NCBI GenBank assembly: GCA_040217175.1 | Contig: JAVJNT010000001.1 | Location: 682,001-746,000 of the forward strand | Direction: 5' to 3' | DNA: 64,000 bases | Source of the DNA: Phycisphaerales bacterium | GTDB taxonomy: Bacteria; Planctomycetota; Phycisphaerae; Phycisphaerales; UBA1924 | Shown: positions 45,088 through 53,922 of the stretch, piece after piece | How positions within the stretch are numbered: position 1 is the first letter of the stretch | Layout of the letters: every line of letters begins with the position of its first letter | Position numbers and translations under genes: made by a program | Notes under the pieces: model-generated | Told to the model about the DNA's origin: nothing | The model's input: only the letters and a program-made list of their open reading frames with translations | The model's database searches: none

Positions 45088-45697
45088 CCGCGTGCGCATC
45101 AAGGTGTGCGGGCTGACGACGCCAGAGATGGTGGACGCCTGCGTCGATGCGGGCGTGGACGCCGTCGGCGTCGTGCTGAGCCCGTCGCCCCGGCAGGCCA
45201 CGCCGGGGCGGGCCGCGGAGCTGCTCTCGCACCTGCCGGGCTACGTCGCGGGCGTCGCGGTGTATCGGCACCCCGACGCAGAGCTCGTCGAACGCGCCAT
45301 GAGCGTGCTTCCGCCGTGGACGCTGCACCAGTCCGACCGCGCGGACTTCACCGACTCGCTCGCGCTCGCGCGTGAGGACCGGCGCGTGCCGGTCGTTCGC
45401 CTGGGACCATCTTTCGAGCAAGATATCGCCGGGCTCGACGGCCGCATGGTCCTGGTCGAGGGGCAGGAGTCCGGCTCGGGCCAGCCCGCACCGTGGCAGG
45501 ACGCAAAGCCTTGGGTGTCGCGGTGTCGTGTGGTCATCGCCGGCGGGCTGCGCATCGACAACGTCACCGGCGTGGTCCGATCGCTCCGACCATTCGCGGT
45601 GGACGTATCCTCGGGCGTCGAGCGCGAGCCGGGCGTGAAGGACGCCGGCATGATTCGCGAGTTCGTAGCAGCCGTCAGGCAAGGGGAACGCGCATGA
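45080..45697 (+). CDS. trpF: Phosphoribosylanthranilate isomerase
   Basis: A 205-residue TIM barrel that performs the Amadori rearrangement of PRA to CdRP. IKVCGLTTPEMVDACVDAG contains the catalytic Cys, AVGVVLSPSPRQAT follows, VIAGGLRIDNV is the phosphate loop, and FAVDVSSGVEREPGVKD contains the catalytic Asp. The start is GTG 45080, inside the end of trpC, so translation is coupled. It overlaps trpB by ATGA. Confidence 0.93.
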   Translation: MADRVRIKVCGLTTPEMVDACVDAGVDAVGVVLSPSPRQATPGRAAELLSHLPGYVAGVAVYRHPDAELVERAMSVLPPWTLHQSDRADFTDSLALAREDRRVPVVRLGPSFEQDIAGLDGRMVLVEGQESGSGQPAPWQDAKPWVSRCRVVIAGGLRIDNVTGVVRSLRPFAVDVSSGVEREPGVKDAGMIREFVAAVRQGERA

Positions 45698-46923
45698 CCG
45701 CGGACACGCAAGGCCTCCTGCGGGCGCTCATCGGCGGCGCGCTGCCCAACGAGCACGGCTTCTTCGGCCCCTTCGGCGGTCGCTTCGTGCCCGAGACGCT
45801 CGTGCCCGCGCTCGATCGGTTCGAAGCGGGCGCTCGAGATGCGCTGGCCGACGCCGCGTTCCACAACGAACTGAGGCAGCACCAGGAAACGTGGGTCGGC
45901 CGGCCGACGCCCCTGATGTATGCACCGCGCCTGAGCGAGGCATGGAAGGCGCAGGTGTGGCTGAAGCGCGAGGACCTGGCCCACACCGGAGCCCACAAGA
46001 TCAACAACGCGCTCGGGCAGGCGCTCATCGCCAAGCGGATCGGGGCCGAGCGGATCGTTGCCGAGACGGGCGCGGGCCAGCACGGCGTGGCGACGGCCGC
46101 GGCGTGTGCTCGTGTCGGCCTGCCGTGCATCGTCTACATGGGCGCGAAGGATGTGGAGCGACAGGCCCCCAACGTCGTGCGCATGCGGCGCATGGGCGCG
46201 GAGGTCCGGCCAGTCACGACCGGCGACGCGACGCTGCGCAGCGCCGTCGACGAGGCCATCCGCCACTGGGTGGGCGATCCGCAGGGCACGCATTACATCC
46301 TCGGTAGCGCCGTCGGCCCCCACCCCTTCCCGTGGGTCGTCCGCGAGTTCCAGAAGGTCATCGGTATCGAAAGCCGGCGGCAGATGCTCGAGCAGGTGCA
46401 CGGATTGCCCGACCTCGCCGTCGCGTGCGTGGGCGGCGGGAGCAACGCCATCGGCTTCTACCACGGCTTCCTGGGCGACTCGAGCGTCGAGATGCACGGT
46501 GCCGAGGCGGGCGGCGTCGGCGCGGCCGTCGGCCAGCACGCGGCGACCATGAGCGGCGGCACGCCGGGCGTGCTGCATGGCTCGCGTTCGATGCTCCTCC
46601 AGGACGAGGACGGCCAGGTGAGCGACACGCAATCGGTGTCGGCCGGGCTCGACTACCCCGCCATCGGCCCCGAGCATGCGCTGCTCGCGCACGTCGGGCG
46701 CGTGAGGTACCACGCCGTACGCGATGGCGAGGCGATCGCGGCGCTCGACGAACTGTCAAGGCTCGAGGGCATCCTGCCGGCCGTCGAGCCCGCGCATGCT
46801 CTCGCACTGGCCAAGCGGCTGTGCGAGGGTCGCGACCACCCCACCGTGCTGGTCAACGTCTGCGGGCGCGGCGACAAGGACATGCCGATCCTGACGCGGC
46901 TGGCCGAGCAGGAGGGTCGCTGA
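45694..46923 (+). CDS. trpB: Tryptophan synthase beta subunit
   Basis: A 409-residue PLP enzyme that condenses indole with serine. GFFGPFGGRFVPETLVPAL is the N-terminal signature, LKREDLAHTGAHKINNALGQ contains the PLP lysine, AETGAGQHGVATAAACA the substrate loop, and CVGGGSNAIGFYHGFL the phosphate-binding glycine loop. It is of the standard TrpB1 type that partners with TrpA. AAGGGGAA precedes the ATG, which overlaps the trpF stop by four bases. trpA follows 3 bases downstream. Confidence 0.96.
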   Translation: MTADTQGLLRALIGGALPNEHGFFGPFGGRFVPETLVPALDRFEAGARDALADAAFHNELRQHQETWVGRPTPLMYAPRLSEAWKAQVWLKREDLAHTGAHKINNALGQALIAKRIGAERIVAETGAGQHGVATAAACARVGLPCIVYMGAKDVERQAPNVVRMRRMGAEVRPVTTGDATLRSAVDEAIRHWVGDPQGTHYILGSAVGPHPFPWVVREFQKVIGIESRRQMLEQVHGLPDLAVACVGGGSNAIGFYHGFLGDSSVEMHGAEAGGVGAAVGQHAATMSGGTPGVLHGSRSMLLQDEDGQVSDTQSVSAGLDYPAIGPEHALLAHVGRVRYHAVRDGEAIAALDELSRLEGILPAVEPAHALALAKRLCEGRDHPTVLVNVCGRGDKDMPILTRLAEQEGR

Positions 46924-46926
46924 GCC

Positions 46927-47691
46927 ATGCACGCGCACGAAGCGATCAGCAAGGCGATCACCGACGGCCGCGACGCGCACGGTATCGCCCTGGTCGCGTA
47001 CGTCACGGCCGGGTACCCGAGCATGGAGGCCTTCCCCGCGATCCTTAACGATGCCTGCCAGCACGCGGATGTCGTCGAAGTCGGCATCCCCTTTAGCAAT
47101 CCCATCGCCGACGGCGGCTCGCTGCAGGAGACCGCCCGCGCGGCGCTTGCGGCCGGTGCGACGATGAAGAAGATCATGCACACGCTGCGTGACCTGGACG
47201 GCACCCTGGCCGCCCCGCTGCTGCTGATGGGTTATCTCAATCCGCTGCTGGCCTACGGGCTCGATCGGCTCGCCGAAGACGCTTCGAGCGCCGGCGTACG
47301 CGGCGTGATCGTGCCCGACCTGCCCCTCGAAGCGCTCGATATCGCCAAACCCCTGAACGACGCGGGGCTCGCCACCATCGGCATGGTCAGCCCCGTCACC
47401 AGCGACGCGCGCCTCGCGCGCATCGCCGCGCACGCAAGCGGCTTCGTGTACGCCGTCACGAGCGTGGGCGTCACGGGGCAGCACCGCTCCGATCAGTCGG
47501 ACATCGTCGAGTACCTCAAGAAGGTCAAGGCCACCGCGACCATCCCCGTCTGCGCCGGCTTTGGCATCCGCGAGAAGGCCCACGTCGACGCTCTGCGCGG
47601 CGCGTGCGACGGCGTGATCGTCGGCTCGGCGCTCATGGAGGCGGTTGGCGAGGGGCGGGACGTCGGGTCGATCCTCCAAGCCCTGCGCTGA
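46927..47691 (+). CDS. trpA: Tryptophan synthase alpha subunit
   Basis: A 254-residue TIM barrel that cleaves indole-3-glycerol phosphate and passes indole to TrpB. ALVAYVTAGYPSMEAF opens the barrel; VEVGIPFSNPIADGGSLQ holds the catalytic Glu and Asp equivalent to Glu49 and Asp60. The common FSDP and ADGP segments read FSNP and ADGG here, a minor variation. FVYAVTSVGVTGQHR and CAGFGIREKAHV are the phosphate-site loops. It ends the trp operon; the next gene starts 33 bases later with its own -10-like hexamer. Confidence 0.95.
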   Translation: MHAHEAISKAITDGRDAHGIALVAYVTAGYPSMEAFPAILNDACQHADVVEVGIPFSNPIADGGSLQETARAALAAGATMKKIMHTLRDLDGTLAAPLLLMGYLNPLLAYGLDRLAEDASSAGVRGVIVPDLPLEALDIAKPLNDAGLATIGMVSPVTSDARLARIAAHASGFVYAVTSVGVTGQHRSDQSDIVEYLKKVKATATIPVCAGFGIREKAHVDALRGACDGVIVGSALMEAVGEGRDVGSILQALR

Positions 47692-47724
47692 ACCCGATCG
47701 CCGTACCTGCGGTAGACTCTCGCG

Positions 47725-48471
47725 ATGCGTTGCCGCCGCACCATCCGCACGCTGGTCGTGTTCGTCCTGCTTGGGACGGTCGCGACGGTGCTCTCATCGT
47801 GGGCGATCCATGGCACGCACTGGCTCATCCGAGATCGCACGACCGACCTACGGCTCCTGTTCTTGATGAGCGGCATCGAGCCCATCCCGCCGCAGGCGTG
47901 GCCCGCGGTGCGCGTCGACGCGACTCCCGCGCTGCGACTCCGCGACACTTCCGTGCAACCCGGATCGTCGGGGGCCCAGATGGGACTCGGCTGGCTACGA
48001 GAGCGTCACGAGGCCTCCTCGCGTTCCGCCGATGCCGCCATCGAAGGTGCGGTCGATGAGATCCTGTGGCGCACGTCGACCGGCTGGCCGTGGCCCGCCC
48101 TTGGAAGCGAGGACTACGCGGCCACCGGCCATCGCGACGGGCGCATGAGCATCCTTGCCAGGACGCCCAGGGCCTCCCTGCCGGGTGGGCTGGTGGTCCA
48201 ATCGCGTTTGCCCATCCCCCTGTTTGCCGAGTTCGCGCTCCCCGTGCTTCCGCTCTGGCCCGGCTTCCTTCTCAACACGCTCTTCTTTGGCTTGCTCCTG
48301 TTCGGCGCGTCGCGCACGTCGGGCCCGATTCGTCGCGCGCTGCGTCGGCGGCGTGGACGGCGCGCGCGGTGCGAGGACGACCGAGGCGGCCTGGACGCCG
48401 AGGCCGCGTGCCTGGAGTGCGGGGCGGAGGCGGGCGCACGAAAGGCAACCGCGCCCGCCGTTGCGACGTAG
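47725..48471 (+). CDS. Two-TM zinc-ribbon membrane protein, copy 1 (ribbon degenerate)
   Basis: A 248-residue member of a tandem family of three. Helix 1 is TLVVFVLLGTVATVLSSWAI. An extracytoplasmic domain of about 135 residues follows, then helix 2 near LPLWPGFLLNTLFFGLLLFG and a basic cytoplasmic tail (RRALRRRRGRRAR). The tail should end in a four-Cys zinc ribbon, but here the first Cys is replaced by Arg (RARCEDDRGGL, then CLECG), leaving three. TAGACT at 47713-47718 lies six bases before the ATG. The function of the family is unknown; the layout suggests sensing outside and nucleic-acid or protein binding inside. Confidence 0.7.
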   Translation: MRCRRTIRTLVVFVLLGTVATVLSSWAIHGTHWLIRDRTTDLRLLFLMSGIEPIPPQAWPAVRVDATPALRLRDTSVQPGSSGAQMGLGWLRERHEASSRSADAAIEGAVDEILWRTSTGWPWPALGSEDYAATGHRDGRMSILARTPRASLPGGLVVQSRLPIPLFAEFALPVLPLWPGFLLNTLFFGLLLFGASRTSGPIRRALRRRRGRRARCEDDRGGLDAEAACLECGAEAGARKATAPAVAT

Positions 48472-48480
48472 GCTCTTGCG

Positions 48481-49458
48481 ATGCGTTGGGGCCGGGCCAT
48501 CCGCACGCTGGCCGTGTTCGTCCTGCTGGGGATGGTCGCGACGGTGCTCTCGTCGTGGGCGATCCATGGGGCTCACTCCTGGCGTGTGCAATCGATCGCC
48601 AGTCCGCCCCAGTCGTTTGTCCCGGGCGTGACGTGGCCGTTCGATCCCGATCGAGCCCAGCGCATCGACATCGACACGACCATCAGCCCGGGCGAGATCG
48701 GCGTCGACCTGCAGGGCAGCATCTGGGTCGAACTGCGCAAGTCCAGGGCAGCCGGCGCGCCGTACCTGAGCGAGGCGCACGGGGTCACGGCCGACGCGGT
48801 CTGGCGCCGGCACCACCGGCCGCGCGATCGGCTCAGCCCCCTGCCGGCGTACCCGTTCCCCTACCTGGCGTTCGAGGGCTGGGAGAGCGGCGTCGGCTGG
48901 CGGGTGCTGGTCAGCGAGGTCGACCTCTGGAACGACGCGTTCGATCCCGAGCACGGCCGGATCACCGAGACGCTCATCGTCGTGCGTCCGGGCTGGCCGA
49001 TCGCATCCATGGAGGTCGGAGCGCACTATGCGCAGGTGGTCGAGCGCCATCCGCCGCACCCGACGATGCGGGTGCGCTACCGCGGCTACAAGCGCGTGGA
49101 AGAGGTGCATCACCCGCCCGCCGTCGCACGCTCGAGCGGCATCGAGTTGTGGGCCGCCCCGCGGCCGCCGGTCGCCGCCGCGCCCGCCTTCCCCATCAGA
49201 TACGCCGTCACCGACCGCTTCGCCCTCCCCCTGCTCCCCCTCTGGCCCGGCTTCGCCATCAACACGGGCTTCTACGCCCTGTTGCTGTTCATCGCGTGGC
49301 GCACGCCGAGCGTCGTTCGTCGCACGCTGCGGCGGCGGTGCGGGCGGTGTGCCCGGTGTGGGTATGACCGGGGCGGGCTGGGTCCAGGAACCGCGTGCCC
49401 GGAGTGCGGGCAGGGAGCGGGCGCTGGCGTGGCAACCAGGCCCGCTGCCGCGACGTAG
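48481..49458 (+). CDS. Two-TM zinc-ribbon membrane protein, copy 2
   Basis: A 325-residue paralogue of its two neighbours. Its N-terminus (MRWGRAIRTLAVFVLLGMVA) and second helix with flanks (PLLPLWPGFAINTGFYALLL) are nearly the same as in copies 1 and 3, but the extracytoplasmic domain is about 75 residues longer and unrelated at sight (for example VDLQGSIWVELRKSRAAG and VSEVDLWNDAF). The tail holds an intact zinc ribbon, CARCGYDRGGL...CPECG. TAGGCT at 48469-48474 lies six bases before the ATG. No function is known. Confidence 0.72.
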   Translation: MRWGRAIRTLAVFVLLGMVATVLSSWAIHGAHSWRVQSIASPPQSFVPGVTWPFDPDRAQRIDIDTTISPGEIGVDLQGSIWVELRKSRAAGAPYLSEAHGVTADAVWRRHHRPRDRLSPLPAYPFPYLAFEGWESGVGWRVLVSEVDLWNDAFDPEHGRITETLIVVRPGWPIASMEVGAHYAQVVERHPPHPTMRVRYRGYKRVEEVHHPPAVARSSGIELWAAPRPPVAAAPAFPIRYAVTDRFALPLLPLWPGFAINTGFYALLLFIAWRTPSVVRRTLRRRCGRCARCGYDRGGLGPGTACPECGQGAGAGVATRPAAAT

Positions 49459-49467
49459 GCTCGCTTG

Positions 49468-50211
49468 ATGCGTTGGGGCCGGGCCATCCGCACGCTGCTC
49501 GTCTTCATCCTGCTGGGGATGTTGGCGACGGTACTCTCGTCGTGGGCGATCCATGGAGCGCAGTGGTTCGCGCGAAACCGGTCGGGCGGCGGGCCGCTGA
49601 CGTACTGGCACGGTGGCCTCACGCCAATGCCCCCCGAGTCCTGGCCCGCCGTGCGCGTGCGCCCGCCACAGCCCGTGCCGCTGGAGGCCACGCTCGTGCA
49701 AGCGATCTTCTCGCACGCGCAGTTCGGCATCGGCTGGCTCCGCGAGCGGCACGAAGCGAGGTCGCGCGTCGGCCCGGCGCCCACGAACGATTGGGTCGAA
49801 GAGCGGCTCGTGCGCACGACGATCGGCTGGCCGTGGCCCGCGATGCGGCGCGACTCCTACGAGGCCGCTCGCTGGTGGGGCGGCGCATCGCACGCGTATG
49901 CGGCCACGCCGGCCGCGTCGCTCGCCGGCGGCCTGGAGATTGGTCCGCCACCGCGCTCCACCAACACCGACCGCTTCGCCCTCCCCCTGCTGCCGCTGTG
50001 GCCCGGCTGCTTGCTCAACGCGGTGTTCTACGCCCTGCTGCTGTTCGGCGCGTCGAGGTTGCCGGGCGCCCTGCGTCGCGCGCTGCGGCAGTGGCGTGGG
50101 CGGTGTATTGGGTGCGGATATAGCCGCGAAGGGCTGGACGCCGGCGTGGCGTGCCCGGAGTGCGGGGCGGTCGCTGGGCATCCGTCGCGGCGCTCGGCCG
50201 TGGCGAGGTGA
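49468..50211 (+). CDS. Two-TM zinc-ribbon membrane protein, copy 3
   Basis: A 247-residue paralogue closest in size and extracytoplasmic domain to copy 1: both carry a P-P-x-S/A-WPAVRV segment and a GIGWLRERHEA/GLGWLRERHEA segment. The zinc ribbon is intact (CIGCGYSREGL...CPECG). TAGGCT at 49456-49461 lies six bases before the ATG, the same spacing as in the other copies, so each copy seems to carry its own leaderless promoter. ATG 49468 is preferred to the in-frame TTG one codon earlier. Confidence 0.72.
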   Translation: MRWGRAIRTLLVFILLGMLATVLSSWAIHGAQWFARNRSGGGPLTYWHGGLTPMPPESWPAVRVRPPQPVPLEATLVQAIFSHAQFGIGWLRERHEARSRVGPAPTNDWVEERLVRTTIGWPWPAMRRDSYEAARWWGGASHAYAATPAASLAGGLEIGPPPRSTNTDRFALPLLPLWPGCLLNAVFYALLLFGASRLPGALRRALRQWRGRCIGCGYSREGLDAGVACPECGAVAGHPSRRSAVAR

Positions 50212-50298
50212 CGCGGACCTGCGTGGGGGTCGTGCGTCGACGTGCCTGCTCGCAACGTCGCCGCGCCCGTTCGGGCCACGGCGTTCGCGTGCGCCCGG

Positions 50299-50991
50299 TC
50301 AGCCGCCCCGCTCGTCACGCGGCGGGATCCGCCAGTGCTCGGGCGGGTCCTCGGGGCCGAACAGGCCGATCGACATGCGATAGCGCACGTCGTCGCGCTG
50401 GGCGATGAAGTTCTCGCGTTTCTTGTCGTCGGTCTCCATCGCGATGAGCCGCTCGAGGGCGGCCAGCTCGAGGTGCGGGCGGCCGTGCTGCGAACCGCTC
50501 TGCATGCCGCTGAGGATCATCCGGACGTGGCTCTCGATGGCTTCGGCCATGCGCTCTCGCATGGATCCGGTGCCGGCCATCGCCAGCCAGCGGTCGCGGT
50601 TGGCGTCGATGACGGCCAGGACCTCGACGCTGGCGTCCAGCCGCCGCTGGTGGTCGTGCCGCTGCGTGTGGATCTCGATGATCTTCCGGCCAGCCTCGAT
50701 GATGGCCGGGGCGTCACGCAGGCGGTCGTCCTCCCACAGCTCGCGCATCGCGCGCAGGTATGTGATGCTGGGCGTCGCGTCGCCCTCGGACCGCGCCCGC
50801 GAAACCTCGGCGCCGAGGACGTGGCCGAGTCGCCGGCGGAGGTCGACGACGAGCCCGAGGTCGCCGTCGGGGCTCATGTGCCGGGGCGGCGGGCTGGCGG
50901 TTGCGCCGCCGTCCTGCGAGGAGCCGGCCGGGGCGATGGCGGCGACGGCCACGAGGGCCAGGGCGAGCACGGGCGTGGATGCGCGTGGCAT
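50299..50991 (-). CDS. Exported protein of unknown function
   Basis: A 230-residue protein with a signal peptide (TPVLALALVAVAAIAPAGSS) and a helical mature part (YLRAMRELWEDDRLRDAPAI; RRLDASVEVLAVIDANRDRW). It is not recognised. AAGGAGG lies 7 bases before the ATG on the minus strand, a strong ribosome site that fixes the start. The frame remains open far upstream across serS, but this is a shadow. It is divergent from serS, with a 165-base gap between them. Confidence 0.65.
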   Translation of the reverse strand: MPRASTPVLALALVAVAAIAPAGSSQDGGATASPPPRHMSPDGDLGLVVDLRRRLGHVLGAEVSRARSEGDATPSITYLRAMRELWEDDRLRDAPAIIEAGRKIIEIHTQRHDHQRRLDASVEVLAVIDANRDRWLAMAGTGSMRERMAEAIESHVRMILSGMQSGSQHGRPHLELAALERLIAMETDDKKRENFIAQRDDVRYRMSIGLFGPEDPPEHWRIPPRDERGG

Positions 50992-51156
50992 GACGGGCCT
51001 CCTTAGGAAGGAAGGGTAGTCGGGAGGCCGTGTCACGCGGTCGTCACGAGCTTCGGGGCGTCGGTGTCGCCGCAGGCGATCGGGGTCCGGAGGGTCCGGC
51101 ATGCGAGGGATGGCGGGATGCCGGACCCGCCGCGCGGGCGCGTACCATGGCCCCCC

Positions 51157-52566
51157 ATGATCGACCTCAAGCACCTGCGCGAAGACCCCGAGCACTACAA
51201 GAAGGGCGCGGCCCGCAAGGGGTCGGGCGTCGACATCGACCGCGTGCTGGCCCTGGACACGCAGCGGCGCGACCTGACGACGCGGCGCGAGACGCTCAAG
51301 GCCGAGCAGAACAAGCTCGCCAAGGAGATGGGGCCGCGGATGGGGCAGCTCTCCAAGGCCCTCAAGGACGCCGACGGCGACGCGCGGGCCGAGCTGCAGG
51401 CCGAGATGGAAGGGCTGAAGGCCGGGCCGGCGAGGCTGAAGGCCGAGATCGAGGGGCTCGAAACCGAGCTGGCGGGCGTCGAGCCCGAGCTGCAAGGATT
51501 GCTCCTCACGATCCCCCAGCCGCCCGACGCCGACGTGCCCGATGGCGCGGGCAGCGAGGACAACGTCGAGATCCGGCGGTGGTCGCCCGAGGGCTTTGAC
51601 CCCGCGACGCCCTTCGCCGAGCAAAGGGGATTCGGGGCCAAGAGCCATACCGAGATCGCCGAGCAACACGGCCTCATCGACTTCGAGCGCGGCGTGAAGC
51701 TGAGCGGCTCGCGCAGCTACGTGCTGACCGGCGACGGATTCCGGCTGCACCAGGCCGTGCTGCGGTACGCGTTCGACCAGATCATCGCCAAGGGCTTCAC
51801 GCCCGTCAGCGCCCCGAGCATCGTGCGCGAGCACGCGATGGTCGGTACGGGCTTCTTCCCCGGCGGGCGCGAGCAGACGTACGAGGTGGGCATCCACGAA
51901 AAGGGCGACGCGGATCAGCCGCAATGGGAGGCCGACGGCTACCTCACCGGCACGGGCGAGGTCGGCCTGATGGGCTTCCACATGGACGAGATCGTCGACG
52001 AGGCGGACCTGCCCATCCGGCTTTGCACGCTGTCGCCCTGCTACCGCCGCGAGGCCGGGGCTGCGGGCAAGGACACGGCGGGCCTGTACCGCGTGCATTA
52101 CTTTGAGAAGGTCGAGCAGGTGGTCATCTGCAAGGCGGACGAGGCCGAGAGCCGCCGCTGGCACCAGGAAATGATTGGTTACGTCGAGGAGCTCTTGCAG
52201 GGCCTCGGGCTGCCGTACCGCCTGCTCCAATGCTGCGCAGGCGACCTGGGCCAGAAGAACGCCGACATGATCGACGTGGAGTGCTGGATGCCCAGCCGCG
52301 GGGAACAAGGCCAAGGCGACTGGGGCGAGACGCACAGCGCCAGCCGGCTCTACGACTTCCAGTGCCGGCGGCTGAACCTGCGGTATCGCCAGGGCGGCGC
52401 GCAGGGCAAGGGCGCGACGACGTTCTGCCACTCGCTGAACAACACCGTGCTCGCGAGCCCGCGGTTCCTCATCCCGCTCATCGAGATGCACCAGAACGCC
52501 GATGGGTCGGTCACCATCCCCGAGGTGCTGCGGCCGTACATGAACGGGCAGGCAACGATCGGGTAG
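51157..52566 (+). CDS. serS: Serine--tRNA ligase
   Basis: A 469-residue class II aminoacyl-tRNA synthetase that charges tRNA-Ser. The N-terminal half (about 30-110) is the long antiparallel coiled coil that grips the tRNA (LKAEQNKLAKEMGPRM and AEMEGLKAGPARLKAEIEG). The catalytic core has motif 2 LSPCYRREAGAAGKDTAGLY and motif 3 around HSLNNTVLASPRFLIPLIE. ATG 51157 is chosen because MIDLKHLREDPEHYK is the standard start. TACCAT at 51146-51151 region precedes it closely and there is no Shine-Dalgarno, again consistent with a near-leaderless mRNA. The permease follows 3 bases on. Confidence 0.96.
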   Translation: MIDLKHLREDPEHYKKGAARKGSGVDIDRVLALDTQRRDLTTRRETLKAEQNKLAKEMGPRMGQLSKALKDADGDARAELQAEMEGLKAGPARLKAEIEGLETELAGVEPELQGLLLTIPQPPDADVPDGAGSEDNVEIRRWSPEGFDPATPFAEQRGFGAKSHTEIAEQHGLIDFERGVKLSGSRSYVLTGDGFRLHQAVLRYAFDQIIAKGFTPVSAPSIVREHAMVGTGFFPGGREQTYEVGIHEKGDADQPQWEADGYLTGTGEVGLMGFHMDEIVDEADLPIRLCTLSPCYRREAGAAGKDTAGLYRVHYFEKVEQVVICKADEAESRRWHQEMIGYVEELLQGLGLPYRLLQCCAGDLGQKNADMIDVECWMPSRGEQGQGDWGETHSASRLYDFQCRRLNLRYRQGGAQGKGATTFCHSLNNTVLASPRFLIPLIEMHQNADGSVTIPEVLRPYMNGQATIG

Positions 52567-52569
52567 ACG

Positions 52570-53922
52570 ATGACCACGCCGACGAACGAGCTCCGCCGCG
52601 TCATCACCCTGCCCGGGGCTGTTGGCATCGGGCTGGGCTCGATCATTGGTACCGGTGCGTTCGTCACGCTCGGCCTTGGCGCAGGGCTGGCCGGGCCGTG
52701 GCTCCTGCTGGCGATCGTCATCGCGGGCGCGCTGGCGATGTGCAACGGCCTGAGTAGCGCCCAGCTCGCCGCCGTGCACCCGGTGAGCGGCGGGACGTAC
52801 GCGTATGGCTACCGCTTCGTGCACCCGCTGGCGGGCTTCGCGGCCGGCTGGGTGTTCCTGATCGCCAAGACCGCCTCGTGCGCGACGGCGGCGCTCGGTC
52901 TCGGCGGGCTCATCGCATGGGCCACGGGCAAGCCGGGCGATGGCGCCACCATGACGCTCGCCGCCCTCGGCTCGCTGCTGGTCGTCGCGGCGATGGCGCT
53001 GGCGGGCGTGACGCGGTCGGTGCGGTTCAACTTCGTGCTCTTGTTCGTCACCGCGTTCGCGCTGCTGACGATGGTGATCGCGGCAGCGCCGGCGGCGTGG
53101 CGAGGATGGCAGGGGCTGTCGTGGTCGGCCATCGCCGATCGACCGATCTCCGCCCCCGGCGTGCTCGAGACGGCGGCCCTGTCGTTCGTCGCCTTCGCCG
53201 GCTTTGCGCGCATCGCGACGATGGGCGAGGAAGTCCGCGAGCCACGCCGGACCATCCCCCGTGCAGTCGTCATCACGCTGGGCGTCGCGATCGTGCTCTA
53301 CGCGCTGGTCGCCTTCACCGGGCTCGGCGTGCTCGGCGCAGCCGAGTTCGGCTCGCGCGCCGCCGAGGACGCCGCCCCGCTGCTCGCCGTGGCGAAAGCG
53401 GTCGAAGCCCCCACGCTGGCAATCATGTTGGGGATGGGCGCCGCGGCCGCGCTGCTGGCGGTGCAGTTGAACCTCATCATGGGCCTCGCCCGCGTGGCGC
53501 TCGCTGCCGGTCGGGAGCGAGATCTGCCCCCGCCACTTGCGCGTGTCGATCGCCAGGGCGTGCCCGCCATCGCCACGGCGTGCGTGGTCGCGGGCATCGC
53601 GCTGTTGATCGTCGTGGGCACGGTGCCCCACGCCTGGTCGCTCGCGGCGGCGGCGGTGCTGGTGTACTACGCCATCACCAACATCGCCGCGATGCGCGTC
53701 GGCGAGGGCAGGTTCATCGCGCGCTCGGTCAGCACGCTCGGCCTCACCGGTTGCGTGTCGCTCGCCGCGTTCATCGAGCCGATCGTGCTCGGCGTCGTCT
53801 TGGGCCTGCTCACGATCGGATTTGGCGTCCGATTCGCAAGCCACAAGCTTCAGCCGCCGCCAGTGCCCTCGCCCGGATCGGCCGCCGGCTCGTCGACGGG
53901 ATCGCTCGCGGGATCGCCCTGA
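52570..53922 (+). CDS. APC-family amino-acid permease
   Basis: A 450-residue transporter with about twelve helices. The first helix LPGAVGIGLGSIIGTGAFVT is the APC substrate/Na site signature, and HPVSGGTYAYGYRFVHPLAG the next. VAFAGFARIATMGEEVREP is the conserved helix-6/loop region. It would import amino acids or exchange them across the inner membrane. It is coupled to serS, but serine as substrate is only a guess. The Ser/Gly/Pro-rich C-terminus (PSPGSAAGSSTGSLAGSP) overlaps the end of the oppositely oriented next gene by 73 bases. Confidence 0.88.
   Translation: MTTPTNELRRVITLPGAVGIGLGSIIGTGAFVTLGLGAGLAGPWLLLAIVIAGALAMCNGLSSAQLAAVHPVSGGTYAYGYRFVHPLAGFAAGWVFLIAKTASCATAALGLGGLIAWATGKPGDGATMTLAALGSLLVVAAMALAGVTRSVRFNFVLLFVTAFALLTMVIAAAPAAWRGWQGLSWSAIADRPISAPGVLETAALSFVAFAGFARIATMGEEVREPRRTIPRAVVITLGVAIVLYALVAFTGLGVLGAAEFGSRAAEDAAPLLAVAKAVEAPTLAIMLGMGAAAALLAVQLNLIMGLARVALAAGRERDLPPPLARVDRQGVPAIATACVVAGIALLIVVGTVPHAWSLAAAAVLVYYAITNIAAMRVGEGRFIARSVSTLGLTGCVSLAAFIEPIVLGVVLGLLTIGFGVRFASHKLQPPPVPSPGSAAGSSTGSLAGSP

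Noticed and set aside
50299-53844. A 1,181-codon open frame on the minus strand across serS and the permease
   Set aside because: The upstream 950 codons mirror two well-supported plus-strand genes. A signal peptide and strong ribosome site fix the real start at 50991.
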